Assembly: GCF_022201045.2 (NCBI RefSeq)
Contig: NC_068562.1
Span: forward strand, 2,604,001 to 2,668,000
Source of the DNA: Citrus sinensis
Lineage: Eukaryota > Streptophyta > Magnoliopsida > Sapindales > Rutaceae
Reading direction: 5' to 3'
DNA: 64,000 nt
The notes below the pieces were generated by a model. That model saw nothing but the letters and a program-made list of their open reading frames with translations. It searched no databases and was not told the DNA's origin. A program made the translations under genes and the position numbers. Below are positions 11,844 to 23,249 of the stretch, piece by piece; position 1 is the first letter of the stretch; each line of letters opens with the position of its first letter.

Positions 11844-12022
11844 TAAAAAAAACAACAACTATGTTCCTGGACTAGATGGCTTTCTTGTTCTTTGTCACCT
11901 TCAATAATGTCTCTCGTCTCCATGGAGATTTCTTAATAAAATAATACAATAATTTATCATAACTCAATGACCTATGTTTGAAATGTTTGTTGGTCTCTTT
12001 TTTGTTCTTTATTCAGTTCTTT

Positions 12023-12061
<39 letters not shown>

Positions 12062-12102
12062 AACAACAACAACAACAACAATAATAATAATAATAATAAT
12101 AA
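12023..12102. repeat. Compound AAC / AAT microsatellite
   Basis: A long run of AAC units with one AAT interruption, followed by a run of AAT units, about 80 bp in all. Confidence 0.95.
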
Positions 12103-13440
12103 AATTTATGTGTATTAGAACCGACCGCCAACTATTTAGAAAATAATAATATTACTGGGGCATGTAATCATTATTTTTCTATTTTATGAGATAGTATTTA
12201 GCCGTGGGTCTTTATTAGTTTGGATCTTCTGAATCTCTCACATATTTTTTTGGAAGTAAAGTAGGCAAATGGCGTAAAAGTTGAGATTCCATGTCAAAGA
12301 GTTTAATCAAGACAGTAACTTTGTGAACATTAATATCTCATATTTATGGAATATCAAAATCTTTTGGAAGCAAGTCCATTCCTATTCTAGGGTTTGTCGT
12401 AAAGCTTAAAGGTAGATGCATAAGACATAGAAGCTGAGACACTTTGCGTATTTCTATGTATCGCAAGAGGAGAAAAAGCACCAACTTGAAGATTTGTTAT
12501 TTATCGTGTCTTCTTCAACTCGTCTTTCAACATACATTTGTTTATGATCACTACAATGTTTTTAAGATTAATGGATAGTTTGTTGTATATCTATGATCTT
12601 AAAGAAGCAACAAACACAATTAAAAATGAGTAATGCTCTTTAAGTAAGGTTGATTAAGTTGATGAAACTAAAATGGTAACAATGATAGAAGCGAGTTTGA
12701 AATTGTGTAAGATCCAATAGATTTTGACCTTCCATCACATAGTGAATTGCTTAATCTTTGAATATGGTCCTATAGATATAAGATTTTATCTAAATCATGG
12801 AAAAAAATCTCTGTATACTTTATTTTATATAAAAGTTAATATTCAAATAACGTACTTAGATAGATCTAAATTTTTAACACTAAAATTGATAATTGCAAAT
12901 ATTTAAAAATATTTGTTATGAATTTCATTACTCTCATTGAGAGCTTTTAAATGATATACTATATGTCTGAATGCAATATAATTTACTTTATTTAATCCTT
13001 ACTGAAAAATGTTCCACATCATAATCTTAAATTTCAGGACAAGAACAAATTGCCTTTTCGTAAAGAGAATTTCATAAAAATTCCTAACAAAATTAATGAT
13101 ACTATCTAAAAATTTTATTTTTAGAAATTTCGAGTACAAAAGTGGTATATTTCAAAATTTTCTAATATTTTTAAAATTTTAAGAGGAAAATTAGTAATTT
13201 CTTATTTAATGAGTACATATTCATTCCTATCGAGTTCATTAGTTTCGGCCTCTGGCGAAGGATAATACGACATATTTATTGTTGTCTGGCATCATAATGT
13301 AAGATACTTCACTCCCAAAAGATATCAGATAATTTTCTTCTTCTCATCATTATTTTTATTCAATATTTATCATAAAATTTCAGGTACCAAAAATTCCGTA
13401 CATGGTACTAATCCAAAAAGGTCACCTCTACCGCCATAAA

Positions 13441-13526
13441 GGGGTGGTGGCGCAGTTGGCTAGCGCGTAGGTCTCATAGCATCTTGAGTTATCCTGAGGT
13501 CGAGAGTTCGAGCCTCTCTCACCCCA
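13441..13526 (+). tRNA. tRNA-Met (CAT), elongator type, with intron
   Basis: The 86-bp gene folds as a standard cloverleaf. The 7-bp acceptor stem pairs GGGGTGG with TCACCCC, the D arm is GCGC, the T arm carries TTCGAGC, and the discriminator is A. The anticodon CAT sits in CTCATA and is followed one base later by a 12-base intron (GCATCTTGAGTT), leaving a 74-base mature tRNA. A short intron at this place is characteristic of plant elongator tRNA-Met. A T8 run at 13531-13538 is a good Pol III terminator. Box A and box B are intact. Confidence 0.95.
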
Positions 13527-13530
13527 ATCA

Positions 13531-13538
13531 TTTTTTTT
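13531..13538 (+). terminator. Pol III terminator of tRNA-Met
   Basis: A run of eight T on the coding strand begins five bases after the tRNA 3' end, the usual Pol III stop signal. Confidence 0.8.
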
Positions 13539-16500
13539 AATGCTGTTGTAGAATGAGATGCGATGTTTCTACAATATTTAAATCCGTCCTTTTTTTCTCT
13601 CTTGAGCCTCCATTTATAAATTAGTTTCCAAAACCAAAAACAAAATTCTTGCAGTCAAATATCTTATTTATTTATTTATTTATTTTTGTTTACAAAAAAG
13701 TTTGGCTTAGTTTAAAGAGATCAATTTAAAAATAGTTTTCTAAATTAAATGAGTATTCGTTTGCAGTATTAGTTGAGTAAACACACACCAAAATCACTTA
13801 GAAGAGAGCGATCGATTCTCAAGAGTTCGTCGTTGCTTTGAATACCAAACTCTGTCACGTTGAAATCACAATCATTCTTCTATTTGTCAGTTGGGAACGA
13901 TTATCCTTGACTTGAAAAAATAACCAGAATTTTGAACATAAATTTAAGAACACTTTCCGCTTGCGTAACCTATAAATATCGCTTGAAATAATTCAATGTC
14001 TTGCAAAGTCAAATAACAGTTGGCAAGAAAAAATTAATTAATCAATTTTGGATATAAAATTTTATCGGTTAATTTTTACGGTAAAGAGAATTGCAATTAA
14101 ATAAAATTTCCTAGTTTCGATCTTTTTTTTTTTTTTTTTTTTTCAAAGTGTTCTTAGTTCTGAGAAGTTCATTTGGCCCATCTTTCATTTCTCTGTCCAT
14201 TACGGTAATTTTACTTTGCTAAAAAATATGGAATAAAAGATAAAATTAATGAAAAGGGGCTGGAGAGACAAAAAGAGGGTCACTACACTACTCTATTTCA
14301 ATAAATATTGGGTCTTAGCCTACACAAAAATTCCACCCAAGAGTCTGAAATTATACCGAGCCCCATCTGAAATGAACTCCAAAGCCCAAAAAACTTACGG
14401 AATGCTCCTAAAATTATCCGGAAAATTATTGATTCATCTCTCAAATATTAGTTAGAAACACTCACATGCAAATGAAAGTATGTTGTGACGCTTACGCCCT
14501 CCAAATTCAAAAACGATACAATTAACCTCTATACGCTAATAATTTAAGTTATTTTATAATAAAAAGTCTATATTGCTCCAAACCAATTTAACTTATTTTA
14601 CAAATAGTAAACATCCATCAACATGAAATATTTTTTGTGTGATATGACAAAATTGTCCTCGATAAATTAATTGCATAATTTTTTAATTTAAAATTTTGGC
14701 ATAAATTCAAGTTGTCTGTATATTGATTTTATTTTATTTTTGTTTTATTCTATAACAAGATGATTTCATTTTATTTTATTTTCATCGTATCGTGGATTAT
14801 ATACTAATTTTGTTTCTTACCGATAACACATTCTCTCATAGATAACACATCAAATAATCTTCACCAAACTTTTAGGTACCGCAATTTATTTTCATTTTTT
14901 GATTATTAAGTAAAAAAAACATAAATTGGGTAATTAACTCCACTTATTAAAGATAATGTTGTCATAACACATATTATAATTCATTTTGATGTATGCTTAT
15001 GATTTATAAGATAATTTAAATTGAGTAGGGGTAATATGAACTTTTTATTATAAAATAACTTAAATTGTTTGTGTTTGGGGTTAAATGTGTTATTTTTAAA
15101 TTTCAGTGATTCAACCTATTTAAATTTGGAATAATGATTCAGTGCTGAGCTGAGTTTTTGCTAAGTACTGAATTAATGGTTGTTAGATAAGATAAATTAA
15201 AAAAAAAAGATTTAAAACAATTCTAATCATTGATTCAGTGCTCAATAAAAACTCCGCTCAACACTGAATCATAATTCTTAAATTTGGGTATAATTATTTC
15301 TAATTCATATTTGAGAGAGAAATCTTTAATTTCCCGTTATTTCCGAACGTTGTTACTTATTTATAAAAGGGGTAGTGAAATTTCCACCCAAATTTAAGAA
15401 ATAATTACAATAAGTTCATAAAATCTTTTTAGCGCTGGGTACTTGGCACAGTCAATATGAGCCTTGACTAGGATTCTAGGAATGACGTGCTGTCTGTAGA
15501 TCAGCTCAGGTCACAAGCATGAATGACATTGAAGCCGACATTGTGGAACGCATAAGCAAAAGAATTGCTTTCATATGATTGCTTGAGCAATGAGCATTTG
15601 CCAATTTGGCCGCACCCATTTTAGGCTGAGACTAAATCAAGGTCCCACGGGGATGAGCATCCAAGAAACTGACTGAGAAGGGAGTAGCCCTTGAGAATTG
15701 AGAGAGATAAGGGTTTTCCTAGCCAAGCTAATAGACGACGGTAGCAAGCACTATGGAATCTGGATGGATAGTTATAATAGATAAATCTCGTAGAAAGCTA
15801 AATAATGAATTTAGACACGAAAGCTTTAACAACCAACAGGAACTGCGAGCGAATTTCTTGTTTATCTAGTTGGACTGATAGCGGTTATCTGCTCAAAAGT
15901 GACGATTAATAATAACTCTGTAAATGGAAGTTATTGAATTGGTTGGGTTATATCTTAACAAAACAACGCGTGACTTGGGTCACATGGAACCATTAACTAC
16001 ATCTTGCATCGCATGTGAAGGGACCCTCTTGGCGTATATGATGCTTTTTGACTCGCACAAGCCTACGAACTGAAAGAAAACTTATTAGTGGGTATATGAC
16101 AAAAAGAGTACAAGAAACAAAAACCTTGAGACAATAGGAACCTGCTCAATTTCTGGTCTGATACATAAATCACTTTCTAATTTACGCATTATTCTAGCTA
16201 ATTTCTCACCGGTCACCGCATTGCCTTGTTCTCTGTGTTTATGAGCATTGCAGTATGCTAATGAACTTCATTACTTTAGTGTCAAGAAATCAATCTAAAC
16301 TACCGTCTGTGACGGATGACAACATTCGAGGGACAAATACAACTATAAAGAAACATACATCTAGATTCGTCTGGCTAATGGCTCTAATAAGTTGTATATT
16401 AAAAATGAAATAGACAGCATTTGCTTGCCAACGTGATAGAACTGCCATCAAATTCCTTCACAGTTTGCCAAGGATATATATGACAAATCAGATAAAGAAC

Positions 16501-16800
16501 ACAATTTCACTACTTGAAGCATGATAAATGATGATAGAATTAAATTCTACTTACTACAGGAGAATAATTTGTTGAAAAAACAATGCGGTAAACATAAACA
16601 GAGGAGGGCAAAATATAATCCTCCCCAATGCTTCAGTAGATTTCACAAATGAAGCTCCGGCTAGAAGCCTGCCTGGATATTTTTCTCTACAGAATTTGAT
16701 AGGCTTAAATTCCTGATATGGCCCTTAAGACTGAAAACTATACAAAAGGAAAATACAGGATGCAAAAAATTTGAAATCAATGTCTCTGAAGTAACAGACG
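13539..16800. other. Spacer between tRNA-Met and the BES1-type gene
   Basis: This holds a T22 run near 14125 and the MULE-like MITE at 15130-15277. The last few hundred bases before 16876 are probably 3' UTR of the BES1-type gene. No other gene is seen. The open frame at 14249-14455 has no recognisable features. Confidence 0.55.
15130..15277. mobile_element. Short MITE with 10-bp target-site duplication, Mutator-like
   Basis: The 148-bp element is nearly all inverted repeat. The left end AATAATGATTCAGTGCTGAG matches the right end read inward, GAATTATGATTCAGTGTTGA, and the arms continue for about 45 bp. The identical 10-mer TTAAATTTGG flanks it at 15120-15129 and 15278-15287. A 9-10 bp duplication with long terminal inverted repeats suggests a Mutator-like parent. 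There is no coding capacity. Transcribed, it would fold into a long hairpin. Confidence 0.8.
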
Positions 16801-16875
16801 TCAGATCAGACCCCAGATTTGAGAATCAACATACATTCCAAGCTCTTTCCTCTCAAGCCATGCTTCAGTGGATGT

Positions 16876-18573
16876 TTATCCACGTGCCTTGCCACTTCCA
16901 AGTGTAAGCTCAAGATCATCAACACCTACCTCGTGAATTCTCTCACCCTCCCAAGGCTTCACTCTCTCACTCTCAAATTCAAACTCCGAAACTTGCCCCC
17001 TCTCTGCTGCCATTCCCCAAGCTAGGCCTTTATGCCCATCAACTGCCTTTTGAATACAATTCTTCTGAACCACAGGTTTGACAAGGTTAAAAGTAGGCGA
17101 AGGAGGGGCTGCTAAGGTTGCTACTGTCTGGAAACTGACCCAACGACCAGAATCCACAGTGGATGCATCAGACTCGTCACATTCTGGTATTGTGGCAGGT
17201 GTAAAATGTTGGCGACGAGTAGGGCTTGAAGGAGCAGATACCGCAAACAGGGGATGGCGAAATGAGCTCAAGGTGCCATTTGAAATGGATTCCCAATCAG
17301 TCTTTCGTTTTGGACCTCTAGAAGTTGGAGATGAAAGAGGTGGGGTTACTGGAGCACTATTGGATATTCTAAGACGAGGTAAATTTGTAGGAACTGAAGC
17401 AATGTTTTGAAGGAACGGGAGAATGTAATTTGAGGGATTTCCCTCGAAACGAGTGGGACTAGGAAATGAGGATGAAGTTGGGCTGGCCTGATAAGAGGGC
17501 ACAGGACTGGGGAAAGCTGAGGATTGAGGGCTTGGTTGAACAGAGGAACATGTACTGATGTTTGCTGAACCGCCTGTAATTTCAGATGGGGTTCGCGGTG
17601 GCCTGCTTCCCTGAATTAGAAGAGATTGTAGCAGAAATTTCAGCAAAAGATAAGACAATCCATAAAAATTTTACTTGACAGAATAAAGAAGCAGCAAGAA
17701 TACATTGTTTATACATGAATTTTCTATCTTTTTTCCCTCCTAATTTACGTTGAACTGGCCCGGGGACTGTGAATCTATGGAGACAAAATTGCAAATTGCT
17801 TATTAGTACCAGTGAAAACTGAAGGAAAAAAAGGGTTTTGATAGATCAACAAGAAGCAATTTGAAGAGGAAAATAGCTTTCAGGGCCCATCTTCTTCACG
17901 AATACTAGTCAAAATAAATTTACCCATTTAGCAGTTAAAGAAAAAAAATCTTTAATCATCTCATAAAACCATATCTCCTCCATCTTGCCTTTTCTTTCTG
18001 ATAGAATCAATCAATACCTCACAAAAGTTTTCAAGTTTTATTATCTCAACATAACTATGAGACAAACAAAACTCAGAGCCAACATAAACTTCCTCAACTT
18101 CTGACGAAACAAGATTCCAAATTCGAAAGTGAAAGTATCATAACCTCGGAATCCAAAGCTAACTAAAAGTAACGCTTGCATGTAGATCTATCAAAACAAA
18201 TTGAAAAAAAAAAAGAAGAAGAAGAAGAAGACTAAAGAAGCTTGATTGAGATTCTCAAAAGTCCAATCATATAATATAAATGACACAGATCTTGCAATAT
18301 AGTAATTAATAAAACAGGAGATCATGAACTGAAGAAGCAATAATAAACCTTGCGATAAGTGGTACCATCTTCTTCAACGATCCAGCCAGCCTCAGCACAG
18401 AGGGCTTTCAAAACCTCGTTATTGTCACAATGTTTTGGTAGCTTAAAGTTGCCCTCAGCTCTAAGCCCAGAAAATATCTTAGCGGCTATGGCTCTTCTCC
18501 TTCTCTCCCTCCTCTTGTTGTTCTCTCTCTCCTTCCACGTCGGCAGCCTCCCTGATGAGCCTCCCGCTGTCAT
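16876..18573 (-). CDS. BEH2: BES1/BZR1-family transcription factor (BEH2-like), 2 exons
   Basis: Exon 1 is 18573-18349 and exon 2 is 17610-16876. The intron has GT (18348-18347) and AG (17612-17611) borders in phase 0, giving 319 aa. Residues 13-75 form the BES1/BZR1 DNA-binding domain, with the basic stretch [18 protein letters not shown] and [14 protein letters not shown] across the junction. The middle is rich in Ser/Thr-Pro sites of the kind phosphorylated by the GSK3-like kinase BIN2, and the C-terminus has an EAR-type repressor motif LELTL at about 308-312. Family members carry brassinosteroid signals to the nucleus and bind E-box and BRRE sites. The BEH2 assignment rests on length and on neighbouring genes recalled from Arabidopsis. 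Calling it BEH3 or BEH4 would be the alternative. Confidence 0.93.
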
Positions 18574-19037
18574 TGCTCCAGATGCGTCTCTCTTTTGAAA
18601 AAAAAATTAATTCGATCTAGCTGTGAACTTGGTTTGCACTTGAGGGAATCGAGAGATAGAAAATGAAAAGACTTTTAACTCTCTATCTCCAGTCTCTACT
18701 CACGAACCCAAAGCTTCCAGCTTTCAGCTTTCAGCTTCGTTTATTTTAAGTTTTGCAGAGCAGTCAGTCGGTCATGTTATGTTTGTTCAAGTCTGTTGTT
18801 GCTTGTTCCATTAGGTTCTTCTCTTTCTCCCTCCTCTGCCCTTTTCACACGTTGGTGCATATAGAGAGATTTGATGTGGATTGTGCAAAAGGGTACTCTG
18901 GAAATTTTAAGTCATTTTTAGGATATTATAAGTATTTCAGGGTTTCCTATTTTTGTTCTTCAATCTTTATCCTATCCTAAGCCATTTAAGTGGTAATCAT
19001 ATCTCCTCCTATCATGATTTGAAAGAATAAACTTTTA

Positions 19038-19221
19038 CCAAATGGTTGTGGCTCAGTTGGCGGTTGAGTTTGTGGAAATAATTTTTGGGTTCGATTCCCA
19101 CTAAACACACCATTTGAAAATGGTAAAGAGCTTTAACTGTGATTATTCTCTTAATTCGGATTAATCGAGACCTAATGCGGTCGCAGCCCACCGGATGGTT
19201 TATAACCTAAAAAAAAAAAAC
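19038..19221 (+). mobile_element. tRNA-derived SINE of a second family, with target-site duplication
   Basis: The head has a Pol III A box (TGGCTCAGTTGG) and B box (GGTTCGATTCC) spaced as in a tRNA. A short body ends GGTTTATAACC followed by a 12-base A tail. The direct repeat TAAACTTTTA flanks it at 19028-19037 and 19222-19231. At about 184 bp it is shorter than, and unrelated in body to, the SINEs at 5581, 40792 and 45377. Confidence 0.8.
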
Positions 19222-19231
19222 TAAACTTTTA

Positions 19232-22200
19232 ATTAACTTTTATTTTCTAAATTTAATGACTGCTAGATTTTTACCCACAATCGCTTTTTGTTTTTTAAGG
19301 AATCCATCCCGTTAGATCATCAATAGATAATTAGATATATAGACTCATCATGAATTTTGTATTTGACATGTTGATTGTTGGTCCATTACTTATTGACCTT
19401 ATGTTAATTATTCGTCTAACACCATATATTATTTAGAGATATTTATTTGTACTAAGAAAAATGGTAAGTGAATTACTTTTATAAATTGACGATAATTTTA
19501 GGTTATATTATAATATTCCACAAAAGTCTTGTATATAAACAATTTTTAAAAAAAAAACAAAGGAAAGAAAGAAAGAGAGAGAGAGAGTTTGGCTTAGGTA
19601 TTCAGATGGAATCCCTTTAAAATGTTATGATAAGTGTACGGACATTGCTCATCGAGATTGTCTGCGAGTATTTGGGTCCATTTTTTCAGGCCAGGCCACG
19701 TACCATTTATTCCTTAATTGAGTTAAGCAAAGCCTAAGCAGCAAATAGCAATAAAAGACTCTGCCAAACTGGATTTTTGTTACTGGCCGTGGCAAACAAA
19801 GGGCCAGAGATGGCGAATCTATTATCTCACTCGTACATCAACATGAAACATGCATGTCAGTGATCCGCGAAAATGAGTAAAGCCTTGGTAATGTGGAATC
19901 TACGTTACTGACCCTCCGATGGTCTGACGCGACTTACATTGTAGTTCAAACAGAAGAAGATCAAAGTGATTCCCGGACACTGATCGCATAGCGCTTCCAT
20001 TTACGAAGCAATCGACAGCTTTCACATTGGGAAATAAAAGAGAGAAAAAGCAAATGGGAAGTTTGTACCTTCAAAATTTTCATTTTCCTTTTAATTTCAC
20101 CGATCTTATGAATAAACCGAAAGAAAAAAAAAAATCCTAAAACACGGACATGTTTTCATATTTTTTATTTGTTATAATTTTTTATCTTTTATGTAATTAT
20201 TTAAAAGGATATAAATATTAAATAACTAAAAAATAAAAATAAACGACTTACATTCGTTATGTCTATTATTGTTATTTTCGAAATCCAAATTTAGAGACAA
20301 ATTTGGTTGGATTTGATGATAATGGAGCACAGTAGGGACGCAATTCTGATGGGACGGGGCCAGCGATATGGGCGCCTCTGATCTCCACTATTGACAAGTT
20401 GTTCGGTGTCAATCGGCATTACCCAGCCTACCACATTAATTAAGCACTTGCATTAATGAAGACTCGCATGGTCTTGTTTCATAATTTCGTACTTATCATA
20501 ATACAGTAAAAAACTTACACTTATCATAATAATAAGGACCATTTCAATGACAATTTCGACAACTGGTTTACGGTCAGTCCATATAATATATATTAGAAAT
20601 CAACTATTTCATACGAATTCAAAACAGAAAAGATAGAAATCATATTTTTAAATTGTTATTAGTATAAAAAGTATTATGATTTCGTCAAAATTGCAGAAAT
20701 TATGATATTTGATATCCTGAAAAAGACTTTCATTGGAAAAAAAAAAATTTATTAGATTTGCCTAATGCAAATTTGATACTAACATATTTATTTCAAAGTG
20801 TAATATCATTTGAGGAGTGCTACAGTAATAACATTTGAGGGGACAACTGACTCTCTGGCTCCCCCTCTGTTGGACATGTGTATTTGTATGAATTCTGTCA
20901 GCAAAAATTAATGTAATAATACGTGTCTTTTATTTTTTAAAATAAATAAATAAAATAAAATAACAGCGGTTAATGTGAAAAAACTTTGTACGTTTGTGTT
21001 AGTTACAAGCAATCACAGTGGTAAACGAAAAAAAAACGAATTAAAACACATGAGGAGAGTTAAATGAAAATGTCTGAATAATACATCACATGTAAGTAAG
21101 ACCTTTTGTACTCAAAACTGATCAGCACCCATTCTGCCCGCCCGCCGTGTGATCACATCTTGAAGGGAGTGTTGCTTCGTAGCATGTAGGGACGCACGGC
21201 ACATTCAGAAAGAGCAATTTGAATAGTGCATATATAAAAAAACAACAGGCTCCGAAAAGCCCGACCCGGCGGACCACCTCCAACATTTAAAATGTAATAT
21301 TATATTTATATTTATGAAACACTCACTACACGGTGCGTTTTGCAAATAGTTTTTCTACACAGCTCGATTATTGTTAGTTAAATAATTAAAGGATAATAAA
21401 AGATTAATTATGAATTTATGTGTGTGTGTGTGTGTGTACCGCTGTCCGAAATTCGAACGGCACTACACGTGCAAATAGGGGGCAAACAAATAAAGTAACC
21501 TCAGCACCGGCTCGTGGGGACAACGATCCAGCTTTGACGTGTCAAGCGAAGCAACCAACACGTGATGTGGACCCGTCATTATTTTTTTCCAGAGGAATCG
21601 CACGGCTTCCATTGTTTTGCCTTTGCGTACCAGACGGAGCTACACGCTGGTCTGATTTTACCTCAACAACTACCACGGTGACGTTATCAACTGCCATCTA
21701 AGCATTCGTCATTAATATTTTAATCACTGACATTAGGCATGGCATGGTAAATGAAGATTTAAGATGGATGGTTATGACTTGTAAATCTGATAGTAATTAA
21801 AAGCATGTCTAGTTTCAAATTTTTACATACATAAAGTAGTACTTTAAAAGAGTAATATTATGTCTCAATTGAAAAACAAAAGTAGTAGTACAAATGTCGA
21901 TAACACTTGTTAAATAACGCAAAATACGTCTGAATTCAGTGGCTGAGCAGTAGATTGGCCTCGTGCTGATCCAGCTAAACTGAAGCGGACGGGACAGCTA
22001 GGCTGGCAAAGTTGTGAAGGGTACAACACTAGCCGCACGTGTGGGCGTGCGTCGTGGCCAGTATGCGGGGACCTGGTGGACCTTGTCTTCTTGTTCCGAG
22101 AACCAAGAACGAACTCTTTTGACTGGTCTTCATAGATTGAAGAAGCCACGTGGGGTTTCATTACACCGAACCATTCTTTAGTTGTTGAACGACTTTAATT

Positions 22201-22824
22201 TAATCACCCCGTCTTAAACGTACTCTTTTACCCCCATCTTATAGTGTTGTTGCCATCAACCAGAAAAATCGTGTTACGAACAATAGAAAACTAGCGGCGA
22301 CTGTGCGGTGCATGGTCGTAAGACCCACTTTTATCAAGTCTGGCTATCTGTGGTCTCTGGACATGGACTCTGGACCTACACCCACGTGCATATGACTTTT
22401 CGTAATGCACACAGTCAACTTCCACGAGGCTGACAACAGATTACGACCCTGTGCTATCATCTTGTTGTCACCTCTAAACTCAGTCTGTAAATTCAGAATT
22501 AAATAGCCTTAGATTCTTAATCGAGATTCGTTGTTCTTCATTTATTTAATTTGATTAATAGAATAAATATCTATTTCATTTCATAGGGTATACTTGCCAG
22601 TTATGGATTAAAATCGTTCCAGCACTTCTCAGAATTTTGTCGGTCGGAGCCTCGCCATTAACTAAAGAAATATGAATGTGTCTAAATAAAGGTTAGGTTT
22701 AGAAAAAAAATAGTTACCGGAGCCTTTTTTTTTTTTTTTTCAAAATTCTTTCTTATACTTTTCGTGAATCCTCATTTGTCTGCTAGTTATCTAGTGTTAC
22801 GAGTGATCTAACATTCTAAATTTA
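19232..22824. other. Gene-free spacer
   Basis: I see no credible gene. A TG microsatellite occurs near 21419-21438. The stretch 21430-22500 is richer in GC than its surroundings and contains several ACGTG cores, but its open frames (for example 21420-21701) show no recognisable protein features. Confidence 0.5.
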
Positions 22825-23246
22825 TGGTGTGTTTACTTTTTAGATTAAGGAATTAGAATCATTGACAATGTTAACTTCACAAATTAAGAGCGGAAATTGA
22901 AATCAAATAAGTCTACCCAACCTCAATTTGGGTTTGAAAAATGGAAGATCGATTCCCATCGCCCTTGGGAACAACAATAATAATAATAACTCTGTAGAAA
23001 AGATTAATACATAATAACAATTATTATAATAAATAATAGTAATACTAATAATTGAAATAATTCATTCTGATTCGTAGTTAAAGTAAATACATTTATGGTA
23101 ATACAATCCAATCTAATTTTGATACTTGCAATCGAAGTAAACAACTTATTTTGATTCCTATTCTTATTCTCATTCCAGCTCATTCTGATTTTATTTAACC
23201 CATTCTGTAGCCATTTCATGCCGATTACTAATTGATAAACATACCA
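22825..23246. mobile_element. Tourist-like MITE, 422 bp
   Basis: The left end reads TGGTGTGTTTACTTTTTAG and the right end, read inward, TGGTATGTTTATCAATTAG. TTA flanks both ends (22822-22824 and 23247-23249), the usual duplication of PIF/Harbinger-derived MITEs. The interior is non-coding. A related right end, TGGTGCGTTTACC read inward from about 23906 and flanked by TAA, lies 660 bp downstream without a visible partner, so a second, broken copy is probably present. Confidence 0.65.
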
Positions 23247-23249
23247 TTA

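Larger units (their letters stand above)
10700..13440. other. Gene-free spacer between UGT and tRNA-Met
   Basis: Apart from the MITE at 11455-11843 and the CAA/AAT microsatellite, this stretch is AT-rich with only short open frames. I see no gene. Confidence 0.55.

Noticed and set aside
21420..22161. Open frames in a GC-richer stretch
   Set aside because: No family features, no splice structure and no overlap with conserved motifs; ordinary chance frames.
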